From: Oscillospiraceae bacterium
GTDB taxonomy: Bacteria; Bacillota; Clostridia; Oscillospirales; Oscillospiraceae
Assembly (NCBI GenBank): GCA_017432615.1
Contig: JAFRIV010000031.1
Span: 36,284-100,283, forward strand
Direction: 5' to 3'
DNA: 64,000 nt
Below, piece after piece: positions 1 through 6,210 of this stretch. Within the stretch, counting starts at the first letter, position 1. Each line of letters begins with the position of its first letter. Under the pieces are notes generated by a model that ran no database searches, was not told where the DNA came from, and saw nothing but the letters and a program-made list of their open reading frames with translations. The position numbers and the translations under genes are program-made.

Positions 1-53
1 AACCATGACCTCCTGAGTCAGAGTCAGGCGTGCTGCCATTACACCAATCCGGA
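1..53 (-). tRNA. tRNA-Gln (CTG), 3' part beyond window edge
   Basis: Read on the minus strand, a 7-nt acceptor strand TCCGGAT is followed by a D arm (GTGT/GCAC with a GG-containing loop) and a 5-bp anticodon stem CCTGA/TCAGG closing a 7-nt loop with anticodon CTG. The T arm and the 3' acceptor strand lie outside the window. It sits 8 nt from tRNA-Glu, so both probably belong to one tRNA cluster. Confidence 0.85.
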
Positions 54-61
54 ATATATGG

Positions 62-135
62 TGATCCCTGCGGGATTTGAACCCGGCATTACCGCCTTGA
101 AAGGGCGGTGACCTATCCTGTTAGTCGAAGGGACC
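62..135 (-). tRNA. tRNA-Glu (TTC)
   Basis: A complete cloverleaf can be drawn. The acceptor GGTCCCT pairs with AGGGATC with one G-T wobble. The anticodon stem CGCC/GGCG closes a loop with TTC, and the T arm carries the usual TTCAA loop between GGG and CCC. The discriminator is A and no CCA is encoded. It is co-oriented with tRNA-Gln. Confidence 0.93.
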
Positions 136-178
136 GTGCCAGCCCGATCATTTGGGCTGGTTTTTATTATGTGGGGAT

Positions 179-421
179 TCAGATCGTTCCATCGACTTGA
201 AATATCAGGATATCCTCGATCCTCACCCTGAACACTACTGCAAGGACGACAAGGTTGTCCACGGTCGGCAAAGCCGTGCCGCGCTGCCACTTGTAAATGG
301 CCTGAGGGGTGCTGAAGCCGAAGATTAACTGGAGATCCTTCACGGTCAGGCCTGCGTTGACTCGCAAGTGTGCGATGTTGATTCCTGTTGCGGTCAAGTC
401 AATGACCGGTATTCGATTCAT
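179..421 (-). CDS. Small XRE-type helix-turn-helix protein (80 aa)
   Basis: A short protein whose middle matches an XRE HTH: helix 2 begins near LTVKDLQLIFGF, followed by the recognition helix STPQAIYKWQRG and the common LPTVDNLVVLA tail. The start chosen is the ATG at 421, because an AGGAG lies 9-10 nt upstream; the longer open frame to 463 has no ribosome site. It is likely a DNA-binding regulator, target unknown. It lies between the tRNA pair and the RNA-repair genes and has no visible toxin partner. The position beside tRNAs is also compatible with a leftover of an integrated element. Confidence 0.7.
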   Translation of the reverse strand: MNRIPVIDLTATGINIAHLRVNAGLTVKDLQLIFGFSTPQAIYKWQRGTALPTVDNLVVLAVVFRVRIEDILIFQVDGTI

Positions 422-482
422 TTCATTTACGCTCCTGTTCCGGCCTTGTGGCCTGTGACACATATTGTTTGTAATACATAAA

Positions 483-512
483 GGCCGCTTGCCTCATACA
501 AGACAAGCGGCC
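483..512 (-). terminator. Rho-independent terminator of the RNA-repair operon
   Basis: A perfect 9-bp stem GGCCGCTTG/CAAGCGGCC has a 12-nt loop. On the minus strand it is followed by TTTATG. It lies 260 nt downstream of the nucleotidyltransferase stop and would end the minus-strand transcript. Confidence 0.7.
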
Positions 513-771
513 CGTGAAGTACCTGATTAGCCTATTCTGGCTGTCGTTTCACAGTTCTGTTCTCTGTCTTATATGGGCATGCCAAAGGACCATGCATCTT
601 GTAATTAAAGCTGCACTGCGAACGACCCTGATATTCGGATTTGAACAAAACGGAGATCTGTCTGAGGATCATTTCTTTTTTCCTTTCCGGGCATAGTCCT
701 GATTTCTGCTTTTACTATACCACCCTGTTTCCGAGAAGTAAAGAAACCCGTAGTATAAAATGCACCTGTCG
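513..771. other. Intergenic stretch, no gene seen
   Basis: Apart from the terminator at its edge, I see no ribosome-binding site joined to a plausible reading frame and no clear RNA structure. A 60-codon plus-strand frame at 514-696 has no Shine-Dalgarno sequence and unusual composition, so it was not called. Confidence 0.5.
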
Positions 772-1524
772 TTATTGAAGCTGGGACAGAAATAGCCGAT
801 CCAGTTCCTCCCACCCACGGTTTGCGTCTTCCGACAGCTGAACAATACGGGAGCGTACTTCTTCGATGCTGCTGTCCAGGTAACGGTTGATGCTCTCGAT
901 TTTTGGAATGGTTTTGATCTCTGGAGCATTCATCTTCAAATTGAGCAGCCGGTCGATATCCGGAAGCAGAGCGGGATCAAGTTCCGTTTCTACCAATTCG
1001 GAAAAGAGCATGGGCGGAGGGGTATCTTTGTCCAGGATCCATCTGCAGGCCAGGACAGGGCGAAGCACATAAAAGTATTTTTTGGCCTTGACCATGTCAC
1101 CCTTCAGGTATTCGCGGTAGTTGCTGCTGGCCATGCTGAGGTAGTGGCTCAGCCCACGCTTGGATGAGAAATACCTCTGCATTACAGCACGGAACTCATC
1201 TGCAAATGCGTTCTCGCGATACACGATCGGCGAAGAGAACCACTCAAACAGTGTCGGGTTCGATGCACGCAAAAGGCGCAGCGTTTTGTCCAGATCCCAG
1301 CCGTTGATATCCAACTCTTCCTCGATGGGCAGTTCAATCACGTCTCTGTTCTTTTCCAAACGCAGATAATCCTCTTTAGGACGGACATAGATAAAACGCA
1401 CGTCGTAGTCACTGTCCGGAGAGGCAAAGCCCCAGGCACGGCTGCCGGACTCAACTGCCAACAGAATCCTTACGTTTTCCTTCTTTTCAATTTCACTCAG
1501 TTTGTATAGAATCGTTTCCCTCAC
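772..1524 (-). CDS. RlaP/YcgL-type nucleotidyltransferase of RNA-repair operons (250 aa)
   Basis: A polymerase-beta-fold nucleotidyltransferase. Near residues 27-41 it shows ESGSRAWGFASPDSDYDV, the G-S motif followed by DxD that binds the metal and NTP in this superfamily. The rest (YLRLEKNRDVIELP, LFEWFSSPIVY, KKYFYVLRPVLACRWI) fits the PF10127 family, called RlaP because it recurs beside RtcB ligases. The inferred role is adding nucleotides to broken RNA ends before or after ligation; the substrate is unknown. The start is a GTG with GGAGG 9 nt upstream. It is the last gene of the minus-strand unit DUF2828-RtcB-RlaP, 146 nt after rtcB. Confidence 0.8.
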   Translation of the reverse strand: MRETILYKLSEIEKKENVRILLAVESGSRAWGFASPDSDYDVRFIYVRPKEDYLRLEKNRDVIELPIEEELDINGWDLDKTLRLLRASNPTLFEWFSSPIVYRENAFADEFRAVMQRYFSSKRGLSHYLSMASSNYREYLKGDMVKAKKYFYVLRPVLACRWILDKDTPPPMLFSELVETELDPALLPDIDRLLNLKMNAPEIKTIPKIESINRYLDSSIEEVRSRIVQLSEDANRGWEELDRLFLSQLQ

Positions 1525-1669
1525 AGGGCATTTCCTCCTTCCTTAAGTATTCGATGATCATTTCTTTTGCTTTTCCCGTTGCCCGCTTGTCCCGGATAGT
1601 GGGAGCGTCAGGTTGATTCCCTACAGGCAACCTATCTGCTGGGCATACGCGCTTTTGACCATTGCCACC
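1493..1669 (-). other. 58-codon open frame continuing in phase past the rtcB stop
   Basis: The codons after the rtcB TAA stay open in the same frame for 58 codons, to a TGA inside the nucleotidyltransferase start region. The translation is hydrophilic and protein-like in its second half (TIRDKRATGKAKEMIIEYLR). The only ATG with many codons after it is at MIIEYLRKEE, giving 22 residues, and it lacks a good ribosome site. It may be chance, a decayed C-terminal extension, or the relic of a gene once located between rtcB and rlaP. Confidence 0.25.
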
Positions 1670-2872
1670 TTACTCCGCTGCCTTGAAGTTATAAACCGGG
1701 CGGATTCTCTCGATGATGTAGGCAGTGGGGCCAATCTCGGAGACGATCTCATCAATGGGCTTGTATGCCATAGGCGATTCGTCAAGCGTATCGCTCACGA
1801 CACAGGAAGACCAGATACCCTCCATCTCGGCGGTATATTCATCCATCGAGAGCTGGGCGAACGCCTGCTTGCGGCTCATGATGCGTCCGGCGCCATGTGG
1901 AGCAGAGCAATTCCATTCCTCGTTGCCCTTGCCGCTGCAGATGAGGCTGCCGTCACGCATATTGATGGGGATCAGCAGCTTTTCTCCGGCTTCTGCAGAG
2001 ACAGAACCCTTGCGGAGGATCATCTTCTCGGTATCAATGTAATTGTGAATCGTAGTAAACTCCTCGACCTTCGTCAGCCCCATGCCGCGCAGGATCACAT
2101 CGGTCATGGCTTTGCGGTTGAGCATGGCAAAGTGCTGGGTAATACGCATGTCGTGGATGTAATCTTCAAAAAGCTTTCCCTCTACATAAGCAAGATCCTT
2201 GGGGATGCTGATAGGATGTTCCCTGCGCAGTTCGTTGATGGCGCTCTGGATATCTTTCCAGCGGCCTGCGGTACGGTATTCGGCAATCAGCTCGTCGATT
2301 TGATGACGGGCGCCGCCCCACATAGCAAAGCGGCCCTGATCCTGGTAGTACTTGCATACCTGAGTGCCGAGATGACGGCTGCCGGAGTGGACGACGAGAT
2401 ACAGTTCGCCGTTCTCTCCGCGGTCGACTTCGATAAAATGGTTGCCTCCGCCGAGGGTTCCGATGCTGCGCTTTGCCCGCTCAATGGAAACATAGGGCGC
2501 ACAGCAAAGCTGGTAAAGATTGATTTCTTCGTTGTACGGATGCTCATCCTTGCGGATATTCTGCCCGCAGGGTATTTCCTTACGGATCAGGGCATCCAAG
2601 GCGGCAAAATCTATTTCCTTCTCCGCAAGACGGACCGTCTCCATTCCGCACCCAATGTCCACGCCAACCATACCGGGAACGATTTTATCCTGAATCGTCA
2701 TGGTCGTTCCGATGGTGCAGCCCTTTCCGGCATGCACGTCAGGCATGATGCGGATCTTACAGCCGGCAAAAGCCTCCTGGTCGCAGACGGTCTTGATCTG
2801 AAGTTCAGCAGCCGGCTCGAGTGCAGGTGTATAACAAAGGGCAGTGTTGTGCAGTCCTCGTATTTCTATCAT
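1670..2872 (-). CDS. rtcB: RtcB RNA-splicing/repair ligase (400 aa)
   Basis: RtcB joins 2',3'-cyclic phosphate or 3'-phosphate RNA ends to 5'-OH ends using GTP and Mn2+. The family motifs are present in order: RIMPDVHAGKGCTIGTTM (metal Asp/Cys) near 40-57, GVDIGCGME near 71-79, GTLGGGNHFIEV (metal His) near 137-148, HSGSRHLG near 162-169, and APHGAGRIMSR with the His that becomes guanylylated, in the last third. The length matches the family (about 400-480). The start ATG follows GGAAAGAAG. It is flanked by DUF2828 upstream and the RlaP-type nucleotidyltransferase downstream, a known RNA-repair pairing. There is no archease or RtcA in view. Confidence 0.95.
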   Translation of the reverse strand: MIEIRGLHNTALCYTPALEPAAELQIKTVCDQEAFAGCKIRIMPDVHAGKGCTIGTTMTIQDKIVPGMVGVDIGCGMETVRLAEKEIDFAALDALIRKEIPCGQNIRKDEHPYNEEINLYQLCCAPYVSIERAKRSIGTLGGGNHFIEVDRGENGELYLVVHSGSRHLGTQVCKYYQDQGRFAMWGGARHQIDELIAEYRTAGRWKDIQSAINELRREHPISIPKDLAYVEGKLFEDYIHDMRITQHFAMLNRKAMTDVILRGMGLTKVEEFTTIHNYIDTEKMILRKGSVSAEAGEKLLIPINMRDGSLICSGKGNEEWNCSAPHGAGRIMSRKQAFAQLSMDEYTAEMEGIWSSCVVSDTLDESPMAYKPIDEIVSEIGPTAYIIERIRPVYNFKAAE

Positions 2873-2967
2873 TTCACTTCTTTCCTTTCAAAAAGCGGAC
2901 GCACGGCGATTCCGTAATCAAATCGGATACCGTGCGCCCGCTCGTCTTTCTCTGGGAGCTGGCAAGC

Positions 2968-4419
2968 TTATGCGGCGATGGGAGCGTACCGCTCCGTATC
3001 GATCACGCTCAGCATGAAGTCGTACGGATTCAGTTCGCCTTCCATGACCATAGAGAAGATCCGGGGACTGTTGCCGGAAACCAGCGCAACACCGCGGCCA
3101 TTCTCTTTTACAGGCTGCTGCTCATGACGGCTGTCAACGTTCCAGAACACGAGGTCCGGGAGTTTGTAGCCGGCAGCCGCATAGCTTGCCCTTGCGTTTT
3201 CGAAGTTCGTCATGGACGAGTTCATCACGCAGTCATCAAACTCCATGTCGGAGATGATATACAGCTTTGCGGGCATCTCAGCCTGAGGGACATGGTTTTC
3301 TACCGCCGCCTGCAGAATCAGATCGAATACCGCCTCCAGGTTGGTGTTGGCGCATTCGTTGAAGGTTCTGCAGTAGCGCACCTTCTCCACGAAATCTTTT
3401 CCCTTGATCTCAACAAGCCGGGGGCTCATGGAGAAGGCGAGGAAATGATTGTGGAATTTGCCTTTATTATGTTCCGCGAAATAAATCGCGAGAGATTGCG
3501 CGACCGCTGCGGGCATCGGCTTGCTGCCCCAGTACATGGAGCCGGAGCCGTCCGCCACGACAAGTGCGTTCTCATCAGTCGTGAAGTCCTCCAGCGTTCG
3601 CCAGGTGACGTCCAGAGACCGGCGTTCTTCCTCGGAGCAATCATACGCGTGCTCGACGAGCTCATAGGGCATCAGCGTGCCGGTGTGCAGCTTCTCCTCG
3701 CCGCGATCTACCTTATCCATGAAAGCGCCGTAACGCTCACCGTCATTGCGAAGGAACGCCTTACGGTACTTGAACATGGCCTTGGACGGCTGCTTGGAGT
3801 AATCGAACGTGTAGTCCTTCTCACGGAGATTGTTCTCGATGATCCGGATACACGCGCGAAGCTTGGTCAGCGCCTTGCGGTAGTCACGGTCGGACAGGCC
3901 GAAGGACTTAGCAACCAGCTTGGCCATGACAACCGTTTCCTGATTGGACGCGTTGACGGAAGGCAGCCACTTCCCAAGCAGGGAAATGTCACCGCTGTTC
4001 TCCAGTGCGGCAAGATCCTCCCGGAACTGCTTTTTCAGCAGCGCCATGGCTTCCTTGCAGCAGGGAGTCTTCAGCAATACAAGAACATCATCCCAGCGGC
4101 CGTACTCAGCGATATAGGGCAGGTTCCTCACAACGGAGCCCTTTTCGTTGGATGCAAGCCAGGAAAGGATGCTCCGGAACACGCGGCGCTCGCCAAGGCC
4201 GCCACGCACGTCACGGGCATAGAACAGGATCTTCATAGCCAGATCAGGATTCTCCGCATACGCCTTCAGGAAGCGGTTGCAGATATCCTGCTCGTCTGCA
4301 CCGCGCAGGGCACCAATGGTGGCGAAAAGATCAAGGCAGTCTTTCCCACTGGTGCGATACGTGACTGCACCGTTTTCGGTATAGGTTTTGTTAGCAGTTT
4401 TCTTCAGGACTTCCAGCAC
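2968..4419 (-). CDS. DUF2828 / TROVE-like plus vWA protein (Ro60-like)
   Basis: The N-terminal two thirds is alpha-helical and matches DUF2828, a TROVE-related module (GAVTYRTSGKDCLDLFATIG, ARDVRGGLGERRVFR, EYGRWDDVLVLL, KWLPSVNASNQET). The last third is a von Willebrand A domain with a MIDAS motif, VADGSGSMYWG. TROVE-vWA proteins such as Ro60/Rsr bind misfolded RNA and Y RNAs and work with nucleases or RtcB. The start is the GTG at 4419, with AAAGGAGG 8 nt upstream; the open frame runs on to 4458 but would then overlap the SD. It is directly downstream of the tRNA-like array and 95 nt before rtcB. An RNA-binding scaffold role is inferred, not shown. Confidence 0.85.
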   Translation of the reverse strand: MLEVLKKTANKTYTENGAVTYRTSGKDCLDLFATIGALRGADEQDICNRFLKAYAENPDLAMKILFYARDVRGGLGERRVFRSILSWLASNEKGSVVRNLPYIAEYGRWDDVLVLLKTPCCKEAMALLKKQFREDLAALENSGDISLLGKWLPSVNASNQETVVMAKLVAKSFGLSDRDYRKALTKLRACIRIIENNLREKDYTFDYSKQPSKAMFKYRKAFLRNDGERYGAFMDKVDRGEEKLHTGTLMPYELVEHAYDCSEEERRSLDVTWRTLEDFTTDENALVVADGSGSMYWGSKPMPAAVAQSLAIYFAEHNKGKFHNHFLAFSMSPRLVEIKGKDFVEKVRYCRTFNECANTNLEAVFDLILQAAVENHVPQAEMPAKLYIISDMEFDDCVMNSSMTNFENARASYAAAGYKLPDLVFWNVDSRHEQQPVKENGRGVALVSGNSPRIFSMVMEGELNPYDFMLSVIDTERYAPIAA

Positions 4420-4555
4420 GGGAAAGACCTCCTTTACAAATGATATAAAACAAGGCACAGTTTGCTGTTTACAGCTTTTTTTGACCGATACATCTTTCTT
4501 TTTTCTAATGGGTTGAAAAGTAAAAAGTGTTGCTGTCTATGCCTTTATTAACTAA

Positions 4556-4624
4556 TCAAGGTGTGCCCCTTGGCGGGCTGTGTCCTGCGCACGGCAGGAA
4601 GGGTTTGCCAAGCCCTGACCTGGA
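4556..4624 (-). ncRNA. tRNA-like element 6 (His-GTG-like, no TTCRA loop)
   Basis: A cloverleaf-like fold is visible. The acceptor TCCAGGT pairs with ACCTTGA at 6 of 7 positions. A D-arm-like hairpin AGGG/CCCT has a GG-containing loop, then TCCTG/CAGGA closes a 7-nt loop centred on GTG. A short GCCC/GGGC hairpin stands where the T arm should be but lacks TTCRA, and position 33 is C rather than T. It is therefore probably not a translating tRNA-His but a tRNA mimic or a decayed tRNA. Confidence 0.5.
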
Positions 4625-4643
4625 CAGATGATTTTGCTGTACA

Positions 4644-4732
4644 CACCTTTTTTACCAAGTAGTTTTCCCATCTGGTAATTGGCCGGTCCAAAGCACGCTC
4701 TTAAGATAATCAGTCTTGAATAAAAGAAGGTG
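4644..4732 (-). ncRNA. Structured element 5, ends paired with one bulge (Y RNA-like shape)
   Basis: The 5' end CACCTTCTTTT pairs with the 3' end AAAAAAGGTG through about 10 bp with a single bulged C. Inside, TTACCAG and CTTGGTAA form a second hairpin. A long terminal stem with a bulge is the shape of Y RNAs bound by Ro60-family proteins, but I could not identify the conserved Ro-binding bases. It occupies exactly one repeat-to-repeat unit. Confidence 0.35.
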
Positions 4733-4759
4733 ATTAACATTGCTGTCAGTGCTTTTCAT

Positions 4760-4905
4760 CGGAATATGAAAGGATCTTTATCCCTCAATCTGCGCCGGAC
4801 TACCAGCCTCATGCGCTGAGGGGATTTTGCGGTGGCTTCAAGATTCTTTTGCCTCACAAACCGATGCGACCGTTTATAGGGCAAGCCGGGCTTCAGTTGC
4901 CCGGG
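4760..4905 (-). other. Long array unit with several hairpins; IS200/IS605-end-like sequence
   Basis: This unit is about 2.4 times normal length. On the minus strand it has hairpins GGGCAA/TTGCCC, a TTGAAGCC...GGTAGT pair around CCTCA/TGAGG, and on either strand a larger imperfect hairpin at about 4780-4825 (TCCCTCA paired with TGAGGGGA). The TTGAAGCC...GGTAG pattern recalls the right ends and guide RNAs of IS200/IS605 elements, but no transposase or TnpB frame is present. It starts immediately after a half repeat. Confidence 0.35.
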
Positions 4906-4926
4906 GCCTTTCAAAAAAGCAAGGCA

Positions 4927-4996
4927 CCATCGAAGCGGGATTCGAACCCGCAGTCGCCGGTTATGAGCCGGCTGCTAAACCATTCAGCTATTCATA
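4927..4996 (-). tRNA. tRNA-Met(CAT)-like element 3 with bulged acceptor stem
   Basis: The anticodon stem GCCGG/CCGGC closes CTCATAA (anticodon CAT), and the T arm GCGGG-TTCGAAT-CCCGC is perfect. The D arm is short (GCT/AGC) with GG in the loop. The acceptor pairs TATGAA with TTC(G)ATG only if one G is bulged. A bulged acceptor suggests it may be a poor aminoacylation substrate. It could be a degenerating tRNA-Met/Ile2 or a deliberate tRNA mimic; automatic tRNA finders may score it as a weak tRNA. Confidence 0.6.
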
Positions 4997-5028
4997 ATTG
5001 CTGTTAGTGCCTTTCAAGACACATTTTT

Positions 5029-5101
5029 GAATTCATGCGGGATTCGAACCCGCGCCCCCCTGGTCCGAAACCAGGTGCTCTCCAGTAGAGCTAATGGATT
5101 C
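5029..5101 (-). tRNA. tRNA-Arg(TCG)-like element 2 with 8-bp acceptor
   Basis: The acceptor GAATCCAT pairs with ATGAATTC (8 bp, one C-A mismatch), longer than the usual 7. The D arm is GCTC/GAGC, and the anticodon stem CCTGG/CCAGG closes TTTCGGA with anticodon TCG. The T arm is identical to that of the neighbouring Met-like element (GCGGG-TTCGAAT-CCCGC). Discriminator A. It looks close to functional, but the long acceptor and the mismatch are odd, and the context is the RNA-repair array rather than a tRNA operon. Confidence 0.65.
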
Positions 5102-5130
5102 TACAGTTTTGCTGTCTGTGTCTATCATTT

Positions 5131-5206
5131 CAAGATGCCGGTATGGCTCAGCCATCGGTATCGACCGGTTTTACAGTCGACCCTGCTATTCCTCCTTTCC
5201 ATCTTG
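5131..5206 (-). ncRNA. 76-nt tRNA-sized element 1, perfect 7-bp terminal helix
   Basis: CAAGATG at the 5' end pairs perfectly with CATCTTG at the 3' end, giving a 76-nt unit of exactly tRNA size. Inside are CGACT/GGTCG around a loop holding CTGTAAA (GTA reads like a Tyr anticodon) and a compact ATGGC-TGA-GCCAT hairpin in the T-arm position, but no TTCRA. It is not a normal tRNA. It is the first unit of the array after the upstream terminator. Confidence 0.45.
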
Positions 5207-5252
5207 CAAGTTTAAAATAGCATCTCGGAAAGGCTTTTTCATGGAAAAAAAG

Positions 5253-5286
5253 TTGCGAACTCTTCTTTTTCAAAAAAAGTTCGCAA
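5253..5286 (-). terminator. Terminator between the WYL genes and the tRNA-like array
   Basis: TTGCGAACT/AGTTCGCAA (9 bp) is followed on the minus strand by seven Ts. It lies 10 nt after the second WYL stop codon. It would separate the regulatory genes from the array and repair genes, or act as an attenuator. Confidence 0.8.
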
Positions 5287-5295
5287 TTTTTCTGT

Positions 5296-6210
5296 TTATT
5301 TCTGTTCCAATATGGCTGCTTGGCGTTCAAGCCGGTCTCGAATCTGAGAAACCATGGTCTCGGGTTCGAGCACTTTCAGCACTGGGCCGAATGAAAGGAT
5401 TCGGATCAGGATCTCCGTTTCGTCCCCCTGTTTGTAGTTGAGCGTGATGCGGTAGTGTTTGTCTTCGATCCGTTCCGTTTCCTTCTCCAGATCCGTGAAG
5501 TGGAGCATTACACGCTCAAGGGCATTGCGGGTATCAAACAGATCCATGACCAGAGTCTTTTCTCGTTCATTTGGCCGCTGATACTCGCTTTCATCCCAGG
5601 GATCGAGCCGATGCACCGAATCCATACGGGAGAGATTTACGATCAGCGGTTTGCCCCTGAATCCCGTAATCAGCCGAAACTTATCATCCTTCGAAGAGTA
5701 CTCCAGCTTATAGGGAATGCAGATATAGCTTTGCCGGGTGCCGCGATGACCGTGGAAGCGCACGCGCAGCTTTCGCTTCTCATGCATTGCCTGGATAATC
5801 GTATGGAAATGCTCAATGTAGCGCGAATCAGAAAAATCATCTCCGTTTGAATAACGGTCATAATAGACGATCTGGTCTTGGGTAAAGAGCGGCTCCACAT
5901 CTTCCAGGCCTTCTTCGGATGGGGCGAACAGCTGGATCCGCGGGTCAAGCAGGAGCGCCTTAAGCCACTGCTTTTCCAGGGTGGTGAGCGGCAGATGCGG
6001 GGAACGGGTCAGAGGAGTGCCGAAGTTCCGAGTTAGCAGCGGCCAGCTGCCGTCTGTCAGCTTGGCAGGGATAGTGACCAGACTTTCGCCGAAAGCGTTC
6101 TCCAATACAGTTCTGGTTAGTTCCCGCTCAGTCAGGTTGCCTTCGACTGCCTTGGTGAGGATAGCGGATACCGCCTTAAAATACGAACCGTAGATTTCAG
6201 AGAAGATCAT
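5296..6210 (-). CDS. WYL-domain protein (304 aa)
   Basis: The central part is a WYL domain (KRKLRVRFHGHRGTRQSYIC, IPYKLEYSSKDDKFRLITGF), an Sm-like fold that binds nucleic acid or nucleotide ligands and regulates defence and repair loci. The C-terminal part resembles the WCX extension (HYRITLNYKQ, LSFGPVLKVLEPE). The N-terminus shows no clear HTH. The start ATG overlaps the stop of the first WYL gene by 4 nt, so the two are translationally coupled. It is a likely partner of the longer WYL regulator in controlling the RNA-repair locus. Confidence 0.85.
   Translation of the reverse strand: MIFSEIYGSYFKAVSAILTKAVEGNLTERELTRTVLENAFGESLVTIPAKLTDGSWPLLTRNFGTPLTRSPHLPLTTLEKQWLKALLLDPRIQLFAPSEEGLEDVEPLFTQDQIVYYDRYSNGDDFSDSRYIEHFHTIIQAMHEKRKLRVRFHGHRGTRQSYICIPYKLEYSSKDDKFRLITGFRGKPLIVNLSRMDSVHRLDPWDESEYQRPNEREKTLVMDLFDTRNALERVMLHFTDLEKETERIEDKHYRITLNYKQGDETEILIRILSFGPVLKVLEPETMVSQIRDRLERQAAILEQK

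Larger units (their letters stand above)
4440..5130 (-). repeat. Six degenerate copies of a 15-20 nt repeat punctuating the tRNA-like array
   Basis: On the minus strand the motif reads roughly TTGAAAGGCACTNACAGCAA. The invariant ACAGC core (GCTGT on the plus strand) is at 5111-5115, 5000-5004, 4742-4746, 4636-4640, 4532-4536 and 4464-4468. Spacings are 111, 258, 106, 104 and 68 nt. A half copy (TTGAAAGGC only) lies at 4906-4914 inside the long interval. Each copy sits just 3' of a tRNA-sized structured element. It may be a processing site, a recombination repeat that amplified the array, or part of each RNA. Confidence 0.7.

Noticed and set aside
514-696. A 60-codon plus-strand frame after the terminator
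   Set aside because: No ribosome site, no known motif, atypical Cys/Phe-rich composition.
2821-4443. A 540-codon plus-strand frame opposite the DUF2828 gene
   Set aside because: No ribosome site; the complementary strand encodes a recognisable DUF2828/vWA protein.
4552-4740. A 62-codon minus-strand frame within the array
   Set aside because: It spans two structured RNA units and a repeat, without a Shine-Dalgarno sequence.
4440-5130. The repeat array as a CRISPR
   Set aside because: Repeats are short and divergent, intervals are 68-258 nt, and the intervals themselves fold like tRNAs; no cas genes nearby.
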